DNA of 64,000 nt from DATGPD01 sp041398565 (GTDB lineage Bacteria > Planctomycetota > UBA1135 > UBA2386): the NCBI GenBank assembly GCA_041398565.1, contig JAWKUN010000002.1:1674001-1738000 (forward strand), written 5' to 3'. This document shows positions 35,382 to 44,185 of this stretch, in pieces. The notes under the pieces were generated by a model. The model ran no database searches. It was not told the origin of the DNA and saw only the letters and a list, made by a program, of their open reading frames with translations. Made by a program: the position numbers and the translations under genes. How positions within the stretch are numbered: the first letter of the stretch is position 1; every line of letters begins with the position of its first letter.

Positions 35382-37685
35382 ATGATCCTGACTTCGCTCT
35401 GTGTCCTTCTCCTGACGCAAGACCCGCTGGTGCCGGCGCCTGCAATGACGCCGACACCGAGCCCGACGCCGCTCGCCGGGCCCGACGGCTCGGTGTTGCT
35501 CGACCTGCCGATACCGATCCACACCCACGACTTGCAGGCCGGCGCCGAGCCGTACGGCTGGTGGGCAGGTGGCCCGGGCTACAAGGCCTCCTTCCACGAC
35601 GGCTTCGTCTTCTACCCGCGCCAGCGTCGTGCGCAGGCGCCGCACACGCCACTGCGCTGGACGACGATGTCGATCACTTGCGGTGGCTTGCCGATCGTCG
35701 ATCCGACGCGCGCGCCGAGCCATCACCGCGCCGCCTGGCGCTACGAATACCGCTGGCCCGGGATCACCGAGGCGTACGACGTGCGCAAGGACGGCGTCGA
35801 GCAGACGTTCGTGGTGGCGGCGCGGCCATTGGCGGCGGGCGACCTCGTGGTGACCGGCCGTGTCGCCACGTCGTTGGTCGCGCACGCGGGCAGCTCTGGC
35901 GCGGCAGCGCAGCAGGATGTCGTGTTCGACGACGATGCCGGCGAAGGCCTGGTGCGCTACTCGGCGGCCTTCGCCGTCGACGCCAACGGACGGCGCACCG
36001 CGGTCGCGACGACGCGCCGCGAGGACGAGATCGCGCTGACCGTGCCTGCTGCCTGGCTGGCGACGGCGACGTTCCCCGTCACCGTCGATCCGCTCACCAG
36101 CCGCATCGGTCTGACGGGCGGCATCGTCGATCTCGGCAACTCGCTGATCGCCGCCGACGTGGGCTGCGACCAGGAGTCCAGCACCGCCAACCTCATGTGC
36201 GTGTTCAGTTGGCCGTCGAGCGGCTTCGACTCGGACGTCTTCGCCGTGCTCTACGACCACGACTTCACCAACCCACGGGTCGTCTACAGCGACCTCTCGC
36301 TGGCGCGGGCACAGCGTCCGAACGTCGGCTTCGTCGCCGGCGCCGACCGCTGGGTGCTGGCCTACGAGAGCAATCCCGGCCTCGTCGTGTACCTGCACGA
36401 CAAGGGCAACGTCGTCCCGGACAGCGGCACGCGCCTGTCGGTCACGCCCGGTGTCGGCCAGGCGTTCTTCGCCGCCGACGTGGGCGGCACGGCCGGTGGG
36501 TCCGGCGGCGACAACGCGCTGGTCACGTTCCAGTCGCGCCAGGGCACCAACGTCAACAACGACGCGATCCTCGGGCTGTTGGTGAACGCCCGCGCCCGGA
36601 CCGCGGGTGCCCCCTTCGCGATCAGCGCGACCGGCGGCAACCTGGATTCGGAGTGGGCCGCGGTGAACTCGGAGAGCGACGGCGGCAGCGCCTCGTGGAT
36701 CGTGACCTATGCCCAGAAGGACAACGCTGTCACCGGAGACGACTACGACCTCCTGGCGGCGCGGGTGACGGCCAACGGCACGGTCGCGGGCACCGCGCAG
36801 CTCGGTCCCGCCGTCGGATCGGCGCAGCGCTTCCTCGCCGCGCGGCTCGCCGGGCGCGGCGGTCGCTATCTGGTGAGCATCCTCGAGAGTCTTTCGAGTA
36901 CGAGCGGCACCGACCGCTTGTGGGTGCAGCGCTTCGATTGGCCGGAGAGTGCGGTGGCGCCGACGCCGGGAGCTTCGCGTGTCCTGGCGAGTTGGAACGG
37001 CTTCGCGATGTCGAACCCGTCGGTCGCCTTCGACGGTGACACCCGCTCGCACTGGGTCGTCGCCTACAGCGTGCGGACGGCGAGCGGTCCGCTGGGCCAG
37101 GTCGTCCGTCTGGGCCACAGCGGTGGGGTCGTCGAGACGAATGCGTTCCCGCCCAGCGGCGCGATCTACCAGATCGAGCCGGCAGGGATCGCCTTCGACC
37201 CGGTCCACCGCGCGTACCCCCTGCAGTTCCTGACCACCGCCTCGAACACGGCGCTCACCGTGGTCCTGGGCTTGTTCGGCCAACGCTACCTGTATCCGGC
37301 GGATGCGCTGAGCATCGTCTACGGCACCGGCTGCGGGCTCGGCGTGAACGGCACGCCGCACCCCCTGGCCGGCAACGAGTTCTACGAGGTCGTCCTCGGT
37401 GGTCTCCCCGCCGGCACGGCCTGCGTGCTGTTGCTGTCGACCGGCCAGGCAGCGCTGCCGCTCGATGGCCTCGGCATGACCGCGTGCGTCCTGAACGTCG
37501 ATCCGAACCGCCTGGTCGTCTCCCTTCCGACCGCGGTCGCTGGCAACGCCGCGCGCGTGCGCTTGCCGCTGCCCGACGACCCGCCGTTCCTCGGCGACCT
37601 CTACACGCAGTGGGCGTTCGCGCAGCCCGGCCTCAACCGTGCCAATCTGGGGGCCACCCTGGGCGCGCGCATGCAGGTGCGCTGA
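35382..37685 (+). CDS. Exported protein with shared C-terminal beta module
   Basis: A 767-residue protein beginning MILTSLCVLLLTQDPLVPAP, a short signal peptide followed by a Pro/Thr-rich linker. Residues about 35-245 hold a beta domain that ends in FPVTVDPLTS; I have seen this kind of segment before repeat regions in planctomycete exported proteins. About 250-635 contain repeated strand blocks of the type 'AD-x-G-x-x-Q' with VLVTFQSRQGTN and SWIVTYAQKDN, suggestive of a propeller. The C-terminal module starts near 636 (YGTGCGLGVNGTPHPL) and shows the order VLLLSTGQ, LPLDGLGM, ACVLNVDP, ARVRLPLP, QWAF. No catalytic motif is seen. ATG 35382 gives the signal peptide. Confidence 0.82.
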   Translation: MILTSLCVLLLTQDPLVPAPAMTPTPSPTPLAGPDGSVLLDLPIPIHTHDLQAGAEPYGWWAGGPGYKASFHDGFVFYPRQRRAQAPHTPLRWTTMSITCGGLPIVDPTRAPSHHRAAWRYEYRWPGITEAYDVRKDGVEQTFVVAARPLAAGDLVVTGRVATSLVAHAGSSGAAAQQDVVFDDDAGEGLVRYSAAFAVDANGRRTAVATTRREDEIALTVPAAWLATATFPVTVDPLTSRIGLTGGIVDLGNSLIAADVGCDQESSTANLMCVFSWPSSGFDSDVFAVLYDHDFTNPRVVYSDLSLARAQRPNVGFVAGADRWVLAYESNPGLVVYLHDKGNVVPDSGTRLSVTPGVGQAFFAADVGGTAGGSGGDNALVTFQSRQGTNVNNDAILGLLVNARARTAGAPFAISATGGNLDSEWAAVNSESDGGSASWIVTYAQKDNAVTGDDYDLLAARVTANGTVAGTAQLGPAVGSAQRFLAARLAGRGGRYLVSILESLSSTSGTDRLWVQRFDWPESAVAPTPGASRVLASWNGFAMSNPSVAFDGDTRSHWVVAYSVRTASGPLGQVVRLGHSGGVVETNAFPPSGAIYQIEPAGIAFDPVHRAYPLQFLTTASNTALTVVLGLFGQRYLYPADALSIVYGTGCGLGVNGTPHPLAGNEFYEVVLGGLPAGTACVLLLSTGQAALPLDGLGMTACVLNVDPNRLVVSLPTAVAGNAARVRLPLPDDPPFLGDLYTQWAFAQPGLNRANLGATLGARMQVR

Positions 37686-37690
37686 GCGAG

Positions 37691-37722
37691 GTGCGGCCTG
37701 CGAACGCGCGCGCAGGCTGCGC
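37691..37722 (+). terminator. Putative terminator hairpin
   Basis: Immediately after the stop at 37685: left arm GTGCGGCCTGC (37691-37701), 10-nt loop, right arm GCAGGCTGCGC (37712-37722), an 11-bp stem with two G-U pairs. No T-run follows, as is usual in very GC-rich genomes. Confidence 0.5.
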
Positions 37723-37784
37723 ACCATGTCATGGATGGTGCGAGGGGCGGCACGTTCTGAGGGTCCGGCGGGGCGCCGCCGAAG

Positions 37785-37827
37785 TAACAGAGTGGAGTCA
37801 GACACCAACTGGAGGGTTCGCTACGCG
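37785..37827. repeat. REP-like element, single arm
   Basis: Starts TAACAGAGTGGAGTCAGACA and continues to GGTTCGCTACGCG. The first 16 bases match the copy at 56842 exactly; the hairpin TGGAGTC-A-GACACCA has one mismatch. The trailing TTCGCTACG also occurs inside the element at 22383 and, inverted, beside the copy at 56842. It lies 100 bp after one gene and 97 bp before the next. Confidence 0.65.
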
Positions 37828-37923
37828 TTTTCCCTCGGTGGGGCCTCCGTCCGTCGGCATCGCTCGTCGTCGTGACGAGACCGTGACCTCGAGGTGACGC
37901 CGGAGCGTCCATTCTGCCCGGCC

Positions 37924-38865
37924 ATGAAGTGCCGTCTCGCCTGTGGCCTCCTCCTCGCAGCGGGCTCCGTGCCCGCGCAGTACTTCACGCGTCACGAGTC
38001 GTTCGACTGCCGCATGACGCGCGTCACGTGGATCGGCATGTCGGGTGAGCAACGGCTGGCGATCGTCTACGACCAGCCGGCGTGGCGGCCCGAGTACGCG
38101 GCGATGGCGAAGGCGACGACGCAAGCGCAGTACTCTCTCGGCGCGGGCGCGTGGACGACTCTCCTGAGTAGCGTCGATCTCGCTGCGGGCGAGGTCGAGA
38201 TCGCGCGCGGTCGCTGGTATCTCGGGCTGGAGCGGCACGCCGACGCGACGTGGACGCTGACGATGACGCCCGCCGATGCGGTCGACGCGAGCGGAGCGTA
38301 CGTCGGCGCGTTCCTGGCCAAGGCCGAGGTGCGCCTACCGATGCGGCTCGAGGCCGACGAGCCCATGGTCGAACGGTTGGCTGTCACCCTCGCCGCGGAC
38401 AAGAAGCAGAAGCGCGAGGTCACACTGGCGTTGGCCTGGGGCACGTTCCGCCTCAGCACGAAGCTCACGGCCGCCATCGATGAGCGTGTGCATCCCGGCA
38501 CGCCGGAGTTCGCCATGTCGCCGAAGGACAAGGTCGTGACGACCGCGTCGGGCCTGCAGTACGAAGTGCTGAAGGCCGGCACCGGCTCCGCCCCCGAGGT
38601 CGCCGATGAGGTCATCGTGAGCTACGCGGGCTGGCTGACGGACGGCACGCTGTTCGATTCGAGCTACCACCGCGGCCAACCGACGCGGTTCCCCGTGCAC
38701 GGCGTGGTCAAGGGCTTCGCGGAGGGGTTGCGGCTCATGCAACCCGGCGCGACCTACAGGCTGACGATCCCGCCGAACCTGGCGTACGGCGACCGCGCGG
38801 TGGGAGACATCCCGGCGAACTCGACGCTGGTGTTCTTCGTGGAGCTGATCGGCATCGGCAAGTGA
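37924..38865 (+). CDS. Exported FKBP-type peptidyl-prolyl isomerase with DUF2911-like front domain
   Basis: A 313-residue protein with signal peptide MKCRLACGLLLAAGSVPAQ. Residues about 35-195 resemble DUF2911 (RLAIVYDQPAWRPEY; VEIARGRWYLGLERHADATWTLTM; VTLALAWGTFRLSTKL), a family of exported proteins of unknown role. Residues about 202-313 are an FKBP domain: SGLQYEVLKAGTG, YAGWLTDGTLFDSSY, FAEGLRLMQPGATYRLTIPP, LAYGDRAVGDIPANSTLVF. FKBPs speed proline isomerisation during protein folding, here in the periplasm. The start ATG 37924 gives the signal peptide; the frame is open a little further up. The DUF2911 assignment is by recall of pattern and is less sure than the FKBP call. Confidence 0.87.
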   Translation: MKCRLACGLLLAAGSVPAQYFTRHESFDCRMTRVTWIGMSGEQRLAIVYDQPAWRPEYAAMAKATTQAQYSLGAGAWTTLLSSVDLAAGEVEIARGRWYLGLERHADATWTLTMTPADAVDASGAYVGAFLAKAEVRLPMRLEADEPMVERLAVTLAADKKQKREVTLALAWGTFRLSTKLTAAIDERVHPGTPEFAMSPKDKVVTTASGLQYEVLKAGTGSAPEVADEVIVSYAGWLTDGTLFDSSYHRGQPTRFPVHGVVKGFAEGLRLMQPGATYRLTIPPNLAYGDRAVGDIPANSTLVFFVELIGIGK

Positions 38866-38908
38866 TACGTGCCGCGGCCACGACCACCGGGGTCGGCGCG
38901 ACCTCCAA

Positions 38909-38927
38909 CCGGCCGTCCAACGGCCGG
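38909..38927 (+). terminator. Putative terminator hairpin after the FKBP gene
   Basis: CCGGCCGT (38909-38916), loop CCA, ACGGCCGG (38920-38927): an 8-bp perfect GC-rich stem 44 bp after the stop. The rest of the 246-bp gap to the next gene shows nothing I recognise. Confidence 0.5.
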
Positions 38928-39111
38928 GCCTCCGACGGCAAGGCGTTCGACCGGTTCTTGATCGAGTGCGCGCAGGCGAAGTGAACCCACGCCGGCGGGC
39001 GATCGGGAGCGAGTCGGCGCGATTGTGAAGAAACGCGCCGCCCCCCGGGTTCCGCCGGGCCGGGGCGAGGCGCGTCTTGGTCGACAGCGCCGCGCGTGCC
39101 ATCCTGCGCGC

Positions 39112-40914
39112 GTGACTGCGCCCGCGCCCTCGCGTCCCGCCCGTCCGAGCCCGCGGACGCTGGCCCTGCTGATCGCGGCCGGTGTGCTGGTCGCCTACGT
39201 GCCGGCGATGGGCGCGGGCTACATCTGGGACGACGACTCCTACCTCACCGAGAACCCGCTCGTGCGGACCTTCGGTGGTCTCCTGCGTATGTGGGTTCCC
39301 GGCGCCACGCCGCAGTACTACCCGGCCGTGTTCACCATGTTCTGGTTCGAGCACGCGCTGTGGGGGCTGCATCCGGCCGGCTACCACGTGGTCAACATCC
39401 TGCTGCACGCCGCCAACGCGCTGCTGGTCTGGCGTCTGTGCACGATGCTGCGGATCCCCGGCGCGTGGTTCGTGGGCGCGGTGTTCGCGCTGCATCCGGT
39501 GCACGTCGAGTCGGTGGCGTGGATCACCGAGCGCAAGAACGTGCTGTCGGGTCTCTTCTACTTGCTGGCCGCGCTGACGTACCTGCGCTTCGACGACGCG
39601 GCCGACGGCCCCAGGCGGCCATGGTGGACCTACGCCGTCGCCATGCTCTTGTTCGTGGCGGCCCTGTTGGCGAAGACGGTCACCTGCTCGCTGCCGGCGG
39701 CGCTGGTCCTGGTCATGCTCTGGCAGCGCAAGGCGCTGACGCTGCGCCGGCTGCTGCCGCTCGCTCCGTTCTTCGTGGTCGGCCTGGTGCTGGCGCTGCA
39801 CACCGCACACCTCGAGCGCGTCAACGTCGGTGCCGAAGGTGTGGACTTCGACTTGAGCTGGGCCGAGCGGCTGCTGATCGCCAGCAAGGCGCTGCCCTTC
39901 TACGCGCAGAAGCTCGTGCTGCCGTGGCCCTTGATCTTCGTCTACCCGCGCTGGCAGCTCGACGCGTCGAGCGTGCGGTCGTTCGCGCCGCTGCTCGGCT
40001 TGCTCCTGGTCGCCATCGCCGCGATCGTCGCCTTCGCTCGCGGCCGTCGCGGGCCGGCGCTGGCGCTGGCGTTCTTCGCTGGCACGCTGTTCCCTGCGCT
40101 CGGCTTCTTCGACGTCTACCCCATGCGGTACTCGTTCGTCGCCGATCACTTCCAGTACCTCGCCAGCCTCGGCCCGCTCGCGCTCTTGGTCGGTGCCGCG
40201 GCGAGCCTGAGTTGGCATCGCAGCGTGCTGCGCGTGGCCGTCGTGTTCGTGCTGGGTCTGTTCGCGATCCTCACCTGGCGACAGTGCGGCATGTACGCCG
40301 ATCAGGAGACGCTGTGGAAGGTCACTCTCGAGCGCAACCCCGGCGCTTGGATGGCCCAGAACAACCTGGCGAAGGCGGCGTCGAAGCGCGGCGATCACGC
40401 CGAAGCCCTACGCCGGCTCGAGGCGGCGCTGCCGCTGACCGACAGCCCGAAGGCTGCCGACCAGATCCGCGCCAACCAGGCGCTCGTGCTGACCAAGCTC
40501 GGCCGCTACGCCGAGTCTCTGCAGCTGTATCGGGACGTCGAACGGTCCAATGGGGGCATGGCGGTGAAGATCGCCCAGACCCTCGACCGTCTCGGTCAGC
40601 GCGACGAAGCCGAGCGCGCCTACCTCGATGCGCTGGCCGGTGGCCTGCGCGAGGAGGCCTTGCTGCCCTACGCGCTCCACCTGCTGAGCCGCGACCGCTT
40701 CGCGCCGGCCGTACCCGTGCTCGAGGAGGTCGTCGGCCTCCAGCCCGGCAATCTGTTCGCGCGCACCGCCCTGGCCGATGCGCTGGGTGCGAGCGGACGC
40801 CACGAGGACGCGATCCGTGCGCTGGAGCGCGCGCTCGCGGTGGCGCAGGCGGCAAGGGATGCCCAAGGGGTCGCGGAGGTGCGCCGGCGTCTCGACGCTG
40901 CCCGGCGCCGGTGA
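39112..40914 (+). CDS. TMTC-like membrane protein: GT-C-type domain plus TPR tail
   Basis: A 600-residue protein. The N-terminal two thirds have about ten hydrophobic segments; the first extracytoplasmic loop carries an acidic motif (YIWDDDSYLTENPL, about residues 37-50), and HPVHVESVAWITERKN is a strong hallmark of the TMTC/GT105 family of membrane-and-TPR proteins, whose eukaryotic members O-mannosylate proteins. After about residue 400 come TPR repeats (NPGAWMAQNNLAKAASKRGDHAEALRR onward, split here by description only). Donor and acceptor in bacteria are unknown. I use GTG 39112; GTG 39025 in frame would add 29 Arg-rich residues. It is followed by the divergently controlled PadR gene after 84 bp on the same strand. 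Confidence 0.8.
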   Translation: MTAPAPSRPARPSPRTLALLIAAGVLVAYVPAMGAGYIWDDDSYLTENPLVRTFGGLLRMWVPGATPQYYPAVFTMFWFEHALWGLHPAGYHVVNILLHAANALLVWRLCTMLRIPGAWFVGAVFALHPVHVESVAWITERKNVLSGLFYLLAALTYLRFDDAADGPRRPWWTYAVAMLLFVAALLAKTVTCSLPAALVLVMLWQRKALTLRRLLPLAPFFVVGLVLALHTAHLERVNVGAEGVDFDLSWAERLLIASKALPFYAQKLVLPWPLIFVYPRWQLDASSVRSFAPLLGLLLVAIAAIVAFARGRRGPALALAFFAGTLFPALGFFDVYPMRYSFVADHFQYLASLGPLALLVGAAASLSWHRSVLRVAVVFVLGLFAILTWRQCGMYADQETLWKVTLERNPGAWMAQNNLAKAASKRGDHAEALRRLEAALPLTDSPKAADQIRANQALVLTKLGRYAESLQLYRDVERSNGGMAVKIAQTLDRLGQRDEAERAYLDALAGGLREEALLPYALHLLSRDRFAPAVPVLEEVVGLQPGNLFARTALADALGASGRHEDAIRALERALAVAQAARDAQGVAEVRRRLDAARRR

Positions 40915-40961
40915 GCCGACCCGGCGGGCGCCGGCTTGCTGACTCGGCGTCTCTACACCGC

Positions 40962-40991
40962 TTGACACACTACTGTGTATTGAAGTAGAGT
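40962..40991 (+). promoter_or_regulatory. Promoter with PadR-type operator
   Basis: A perfect -35 box TTGACA (40962-40967) is followed after 18 bp by TAGAGT (40986-40991), a weak -10. Overlapping the -35 and spacer is a 14-bp near-palindrome ACACACTACTGTGT (40965-40978), complementary at all but the central-flanking pair. PadR proteins bind such dyads at their own promoters, so autorepression of the downstream pair is likely. The ATG at 40999 is very close to the -10, implying a very short or no leader. Confidence 0.7.
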
Positions 40992-40998
40992 GCGGCGC

Positions 40999-41340
40999 AT
41001 GGCAGCCGCGCCCGACAACTGGATCACCCAGGTTCGCAAGGGGGTGCTGGAACTCTGCGTGCTCAACGCGCTCCGCGCCGGTGCGAAGTACGGCTACGAC
41101 ATCGTCAAGAGCCTGCGGCCGGTCGACGCGCTGGTGGTGGGTGAAGGCACCATCTACCCGATCCTGAGCCGCTTGCGGCGCGAGGGATTCCTGCGCTCGA
41201 CCATCGAGGAGTCCGACGCCGGGCCGCCCCGCAAGTACTACGCACTCACCACGAGCGGGCGCTCGCGCCTGTCGGCCATGAACGCCTACTGGAAGTCACT
41301 CACCGACAACATCGCAACCTTGATGAGGCAGACGACATGA
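40999..41340 (+). CDS. PadR-family transcriptional regulator
   Basis: A 113-residue winged-helix regulator of the short PadR-s2 type: RKGVLELCVLNALR, KYGYDIVKSLR, VVGEGTIYPILSRLRREGFL and the wing GPPRKYYALTTSGRS, followed by a short C-terminal helix for dimerisation. PadR proteins repress their own operon and an adjacent membrane-protein gene and respond to small molecules or stress. The gene overlaps its downstream partner by 4 nt (ATGA). It has its own promoter with an overlapping palindrome at 40962-40991. Confidence 0.93.
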   Translation: MAAAPDNWITQVRKGVLELCVLNALRAGAKYGYDIVKSLRPVDALVVGEGTIYPILSRLRREGFLRSTIEESDAGPPRKYYALTTSGRSRLSAMNAYWKSLTDNIATLMRQTT

Positions 41341-42191
41341 AACACCTGCAGGCGAAGGCCCGGGAGCTGCTGGAGCGGTACTTGTGCGGATTGCGCATGT
41401 CGCTCATCGGCAACGCCGGTGTCGACCACCGTGAGGTCGAGCGCGACATCCGCGCCCACATCGAACTCGAACTCGACGGCGAGCGTGAGCCGGTGTCACG
41501 CCGTGCCCTGGCGCGCGTGCTGCACCGTCTGGGTCATCCGTCGCAGTGGGTCGACTCGGCTCGGAACGATGCCCGTGCGGCTCCTGCCGCGGACGAGCGC
41601 GAAGACTGGCGGCTGGCCTACCTGTCGCTGGCGTTGGTGGTTCTGGCGTTGGCGCTGCCGTTGTTCCTGTGGGTCGGTCTGTTCGCCGCCTTCCTGGCGG
41701 CGCGCGCTTCGTTGAGCGCTGCGGCCGACCGGCACGACCGCAGCCGAGCGCAGCGCTGGCTCGTGTGCCCGGCGTTGTTGGCGATCTACTTGCCGCTGAT
41801 CTCGGCGCTGCTGCTGTGGCCGGCGGTGGCGGTGCGGCTGGGAGCGGACGCGGTGACCAACCATGCGGCGCTCGCCGAGCGCTTGCCGGTCGAGGTGCTC
41901 GCGGTGGCGGAACGCATCGCCGCGCTGCGCCTGACGTCGTTCGATCCCGCGACGACCGTGCGGGCGGCGCTGCGCACGGGCCATTTCCTCATCGCTCCCG
42001 TCGGCAGTTGGCTACTGGTGCTCGGCGTGCTGGCCCGCCTGTGGCCGGGGCCGCTGGAGGCCGTGTTCCGGCCGCTGGTCGATGACGGCGCGCGCCGGCT
42101 GTCGCGCTCGTTGTGTCTGTGTGGACTCGTGCTCTGCCTGTGCGCGCTGGTGCAAGGGGCCGTCAAGACGGCCCAGCCGGGTATTTCGTGA
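41337..42191 (+). CDS. Membrane protein coupled to PadR, with HAAS-like N-terminal helix pair
   Basis: A 284-residue protein. Residues about 1-75 are charged and helical (VDHREVERDIRAHIELEL ... ALARVLHRLGHPSQWVDSA), resembling the HAAS/permease-prefix domain that commonly accompanies PadR regulators. Four to six hydrophobic segments follow (first near residues 97-125). There is no transporter signature. The 4-nt overlap with the PadR gene implies co-translation. Such partners are thought to act in envelope stress or as PadR-controlled membrane factors; exact role unknown. Confidence 0.82.
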   Translation: MKHLQAKARELLERYLCGLRMSLIGNAGVDHREVERDIRAHIELELDGEREPVSRRALARVLHRLGHPSQWVDSARNDARAAPAADEREDWRLAYLSLALVVLALALPLFLWVGLFAAFLAARASLSAAADRHDRSRAQRWLVCPALLAIYLPLISALLLWPAVAVRLGADAVTNHAALAERLPVEVLAVAERIAALRLTSFDPATTVRAALRTGHFLIAPVGSWLLVLGVLARLWPGPLEAVFRPLVDDGARRLSRSLCLCGLVLCLCALVQGAVKTAQPGIS

Positions 42192-42281
42192 ACGTGCGGC
42201 GCGAGCGCATCGGACTGTTGCGAGGGCCGGAACGGTCGTCTCGCGTGGATTGACCCAGGGCCGCGACGTCGACGCGGACGC

Positions 42282-44123
42282 CTACGGCAGCACGCGAAAC
42301 AGACGCACGTTCTCGGCCGGAGCGCCGTCGTCGTAGCGGATCGAGGTGGGGCTGCGGTAGAGCAGCCGGAAGCCGGGGATGGTCTGCAGCGCGAGCAGGT
42401 CGTCGGTGCAGAAGGCTTCAGCGGCCGTGCCAGGGAGGGGGAAGGGCTGCTGGCGCGAGATGCCACCCATCTGCCGGCAGTCGCCCCAGAGGGTCTGGCG
42501 GTCGACCAGGAAGTAGCCGCAGCGCAGTTCGTCGCGCAGCGTGCGGTGCATGTCGGCGACCGAACCGCGCAAGAAGGGCTCGAGGAGGCTGTGCATGCGG
42601 GCGCGGCTCTCGGCGTCCTCCCACTTGGCGGGCACTGCGATGCGGCGGCCGGTGTGCGCGAGCACGGCGCCGCCGAGCACCGGGTCGGCGGCGATCGCGG
42701 CGTCGGGTGGAGTGAGGTCGCGTACGGCGTCGAGCGCGGCCATGGTCTCGAGGCGGCGGACGCGGGCGTGCCACGACAGCTCGAGGGTCGCGAAGAAGTG
42801 GCCGGCGCCGATGGCCTGGACTGCGATCAGGCCGACCGCCGCCGGCAGGCGCAGGCGTGCTGCGAGAAGCGTCGTGCTCGCGGCCGCGGCCACCGGCACC
42901 AGCAGTCCGGCCAGCACCTGCATGCGGTTGACCAGCAGGGTGGCGACCAGGCACGTACCGAGCAGCAGCGGCAGGGCGCCGGCGGCGGCGCCTTCGTGCC
43001 TCGGCGCCCGACGGGTGCGCACCGCGGCCCAGGCGACGGCGGGCATGACGGCCGGGCCGACCGCGCGCAGCGCCTCGAGCGGGCCCATCGAGGCGAAGGG
43101 ACCCTGCCACATGATGCGCGCATCGAACGAGAGCGTGGCGGGGTCGTCGGGAAAACGGCCGAGGTGGACGAGCTTGGCCAGGAGCAGCTCGAACACGTGC
43201 CGGAAGTCGCCGTGGCCGGAGCCCAGCGCGTTGCCCAGCAGGCTGCCACCGAGCGCCAGCAGAGCGGCGGCCCCGAGGGCCACCGCGACGCGTACCGCGC
43301 GCGGCCATCGCGCACCGGCGTGGGCGACCATGATCGCCGACACCAGTTGCACCGGCAGGCCGAACGCGAAGCCCTTGGCTCGCAGCGCCGGCACCAGCAG
43401 CGAGGTGACGCTGAGGGTCAAGACGAAGGCGAGGGCGGCTCGGCGCCGCAGGGGCGGCCGGCCCGACCAGGCGCTCCACAAGAGGACGCAGCCGAGCTCG
43501 AGGCCCAGCAAGAGCGTCGTGGCGTGCCAGGTGGCGGCGGCAAGCACGGCCAGGAGGGCGGCGAGCACCGCGCGCGCCGGTGTGCAGCGGTTCATCGCCC
43601 ACGCGCCGGCACCGAGGTGTGCGGCCAGCCACGGCAAGCTCGTGTCTTCGTTCATGAGCACGAAGCCGATGGTGCGGTAGGCGGCGGGCGTGAGCGCGAA
43701 GAGGAGCGCGGCCAACGCGGCCACCTCGGTGCGGCGGGACATGGCGCGGGCCAGGGCGAACACGCCGAGCGCACACAAGCTCATGCTCGACGCCAGCGCG
43801 ACCGTGCACAGGCGGTGCAGCGGCACGCCGGGGAAGACAAAGTGCAGCTGCGCCAGCAGCAGCTCGTGTCCGACGGTGAACGTGCTCCAGCAGTCGACGA
43901 CGGCAGGGTGTTCGACGTGCACGTCGGCGGCAAAGCTGGCGTCGGGCCATCCGCCGCCGGCGATGAAGCGCTGCAACAAGTACCACAGGGTGCCGGGGTC
44001 GGCGCGGACCACGCCTTCGGCGGGACCGTCGAACAGGCCACTCGCGAACGCCGTGTGTACACGCAGCCAGACGCCGAGGCCGACCGCGAGGGCGATGCAG
44101 GCGAGGCCGAACCAGGAGCGCAC
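42282..44123 (-). CDS. Polytopic GT-C-like membrane glycosyltransferase
   Basis: A 613-residue protein with about a dozen hydrophobic segments and a soluble C-terminal domain of about 150 residues. The first periplasmic loop has a DP-containing motif (GVVRADPGTLWYLLQRF, about residues 37-53) similar in place and pattern to the catalytic loop of STT3/AglB-like oligosaccharyltransferases and other GT-C enzymes, and NEDTSLP follows later. I use GTG 44123, just before the first membrane helix. It is the last gene of a three-gene minus-strand run with an MBOAT enzyme and a small membrane protein (62 bp from the MBOAT stop). The family is inferred from topology and loop only. Confidence 0.75.
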   Translation of the reverse strand: MRSWFGLACIALAVGLGVWLRVHTAFASGLFDGPAEGVVRADPGTLWYLLQRFIAGGGWPDASFAADVHVEHPAVVDCWSTFTVGHELLLAQLHFVFPGVPLHRLCTVALASSMSLCALGVFALARAMSRRTEVAALAALLFALTPAAYRTIGFVLMNEDTSLPWLAAHLGAGAWAMNRCTPARAVLAALLAVLAAATWHATTLLLGLELGCVLLWSAWSGRPPLRRRAALAFVLTLSVTSLLVPALRAKGFAFGLPVQLVSAIMVAHAGARWPRAVRVAVALGAAALLALGGSLLGNALGSGHGDFRHVFELLLAKLVHLGRFPDDPATLSFDARIMWQGPFASMGPLEALRAVGPAVMPAVAWAAVRTRRAPRHEGAAAGALPLLLGTCLVATLLVNRMQVLAGLLVPVAAAASTTLLAARLRLPAAVGLIAVQAIGAGHFFATLELSWHARVRRLETMAALDAVRDLTPPDAAIAADPVLGGAVLAHTGRRIAVPAKWEDAESRARMHSLLEPFLRGSVADMHRTLRDELRCGYFLVDRQTLWGDCRQMGGISRQQPFPLPGTAAEAFCTDDLLALQTIPGFRLLYRSPTSIRYDDGAPAENVRLFRVLP

Positions 44124-44185
44124 GGCGGCAGGGTAGCGGTGGATTCGGTTCGCGTCGCGTCTGCACTGTGGCCGCGACCGTGCCG

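Noticed and set aside
38866..38984. Continuation of the FKBP reading frame after its stop, as a broken longer gene
   Set aside because: The FKBP domain is complete before the TGA, and the downstream translation has no family likeness and includes a hairpin.
39025..39111. Upstream GTG start for the TMTC-like protein
   Set aside because: It would add 29 Arg- and Pro-rich residues before the first membrane helix; kept only as an alternative.
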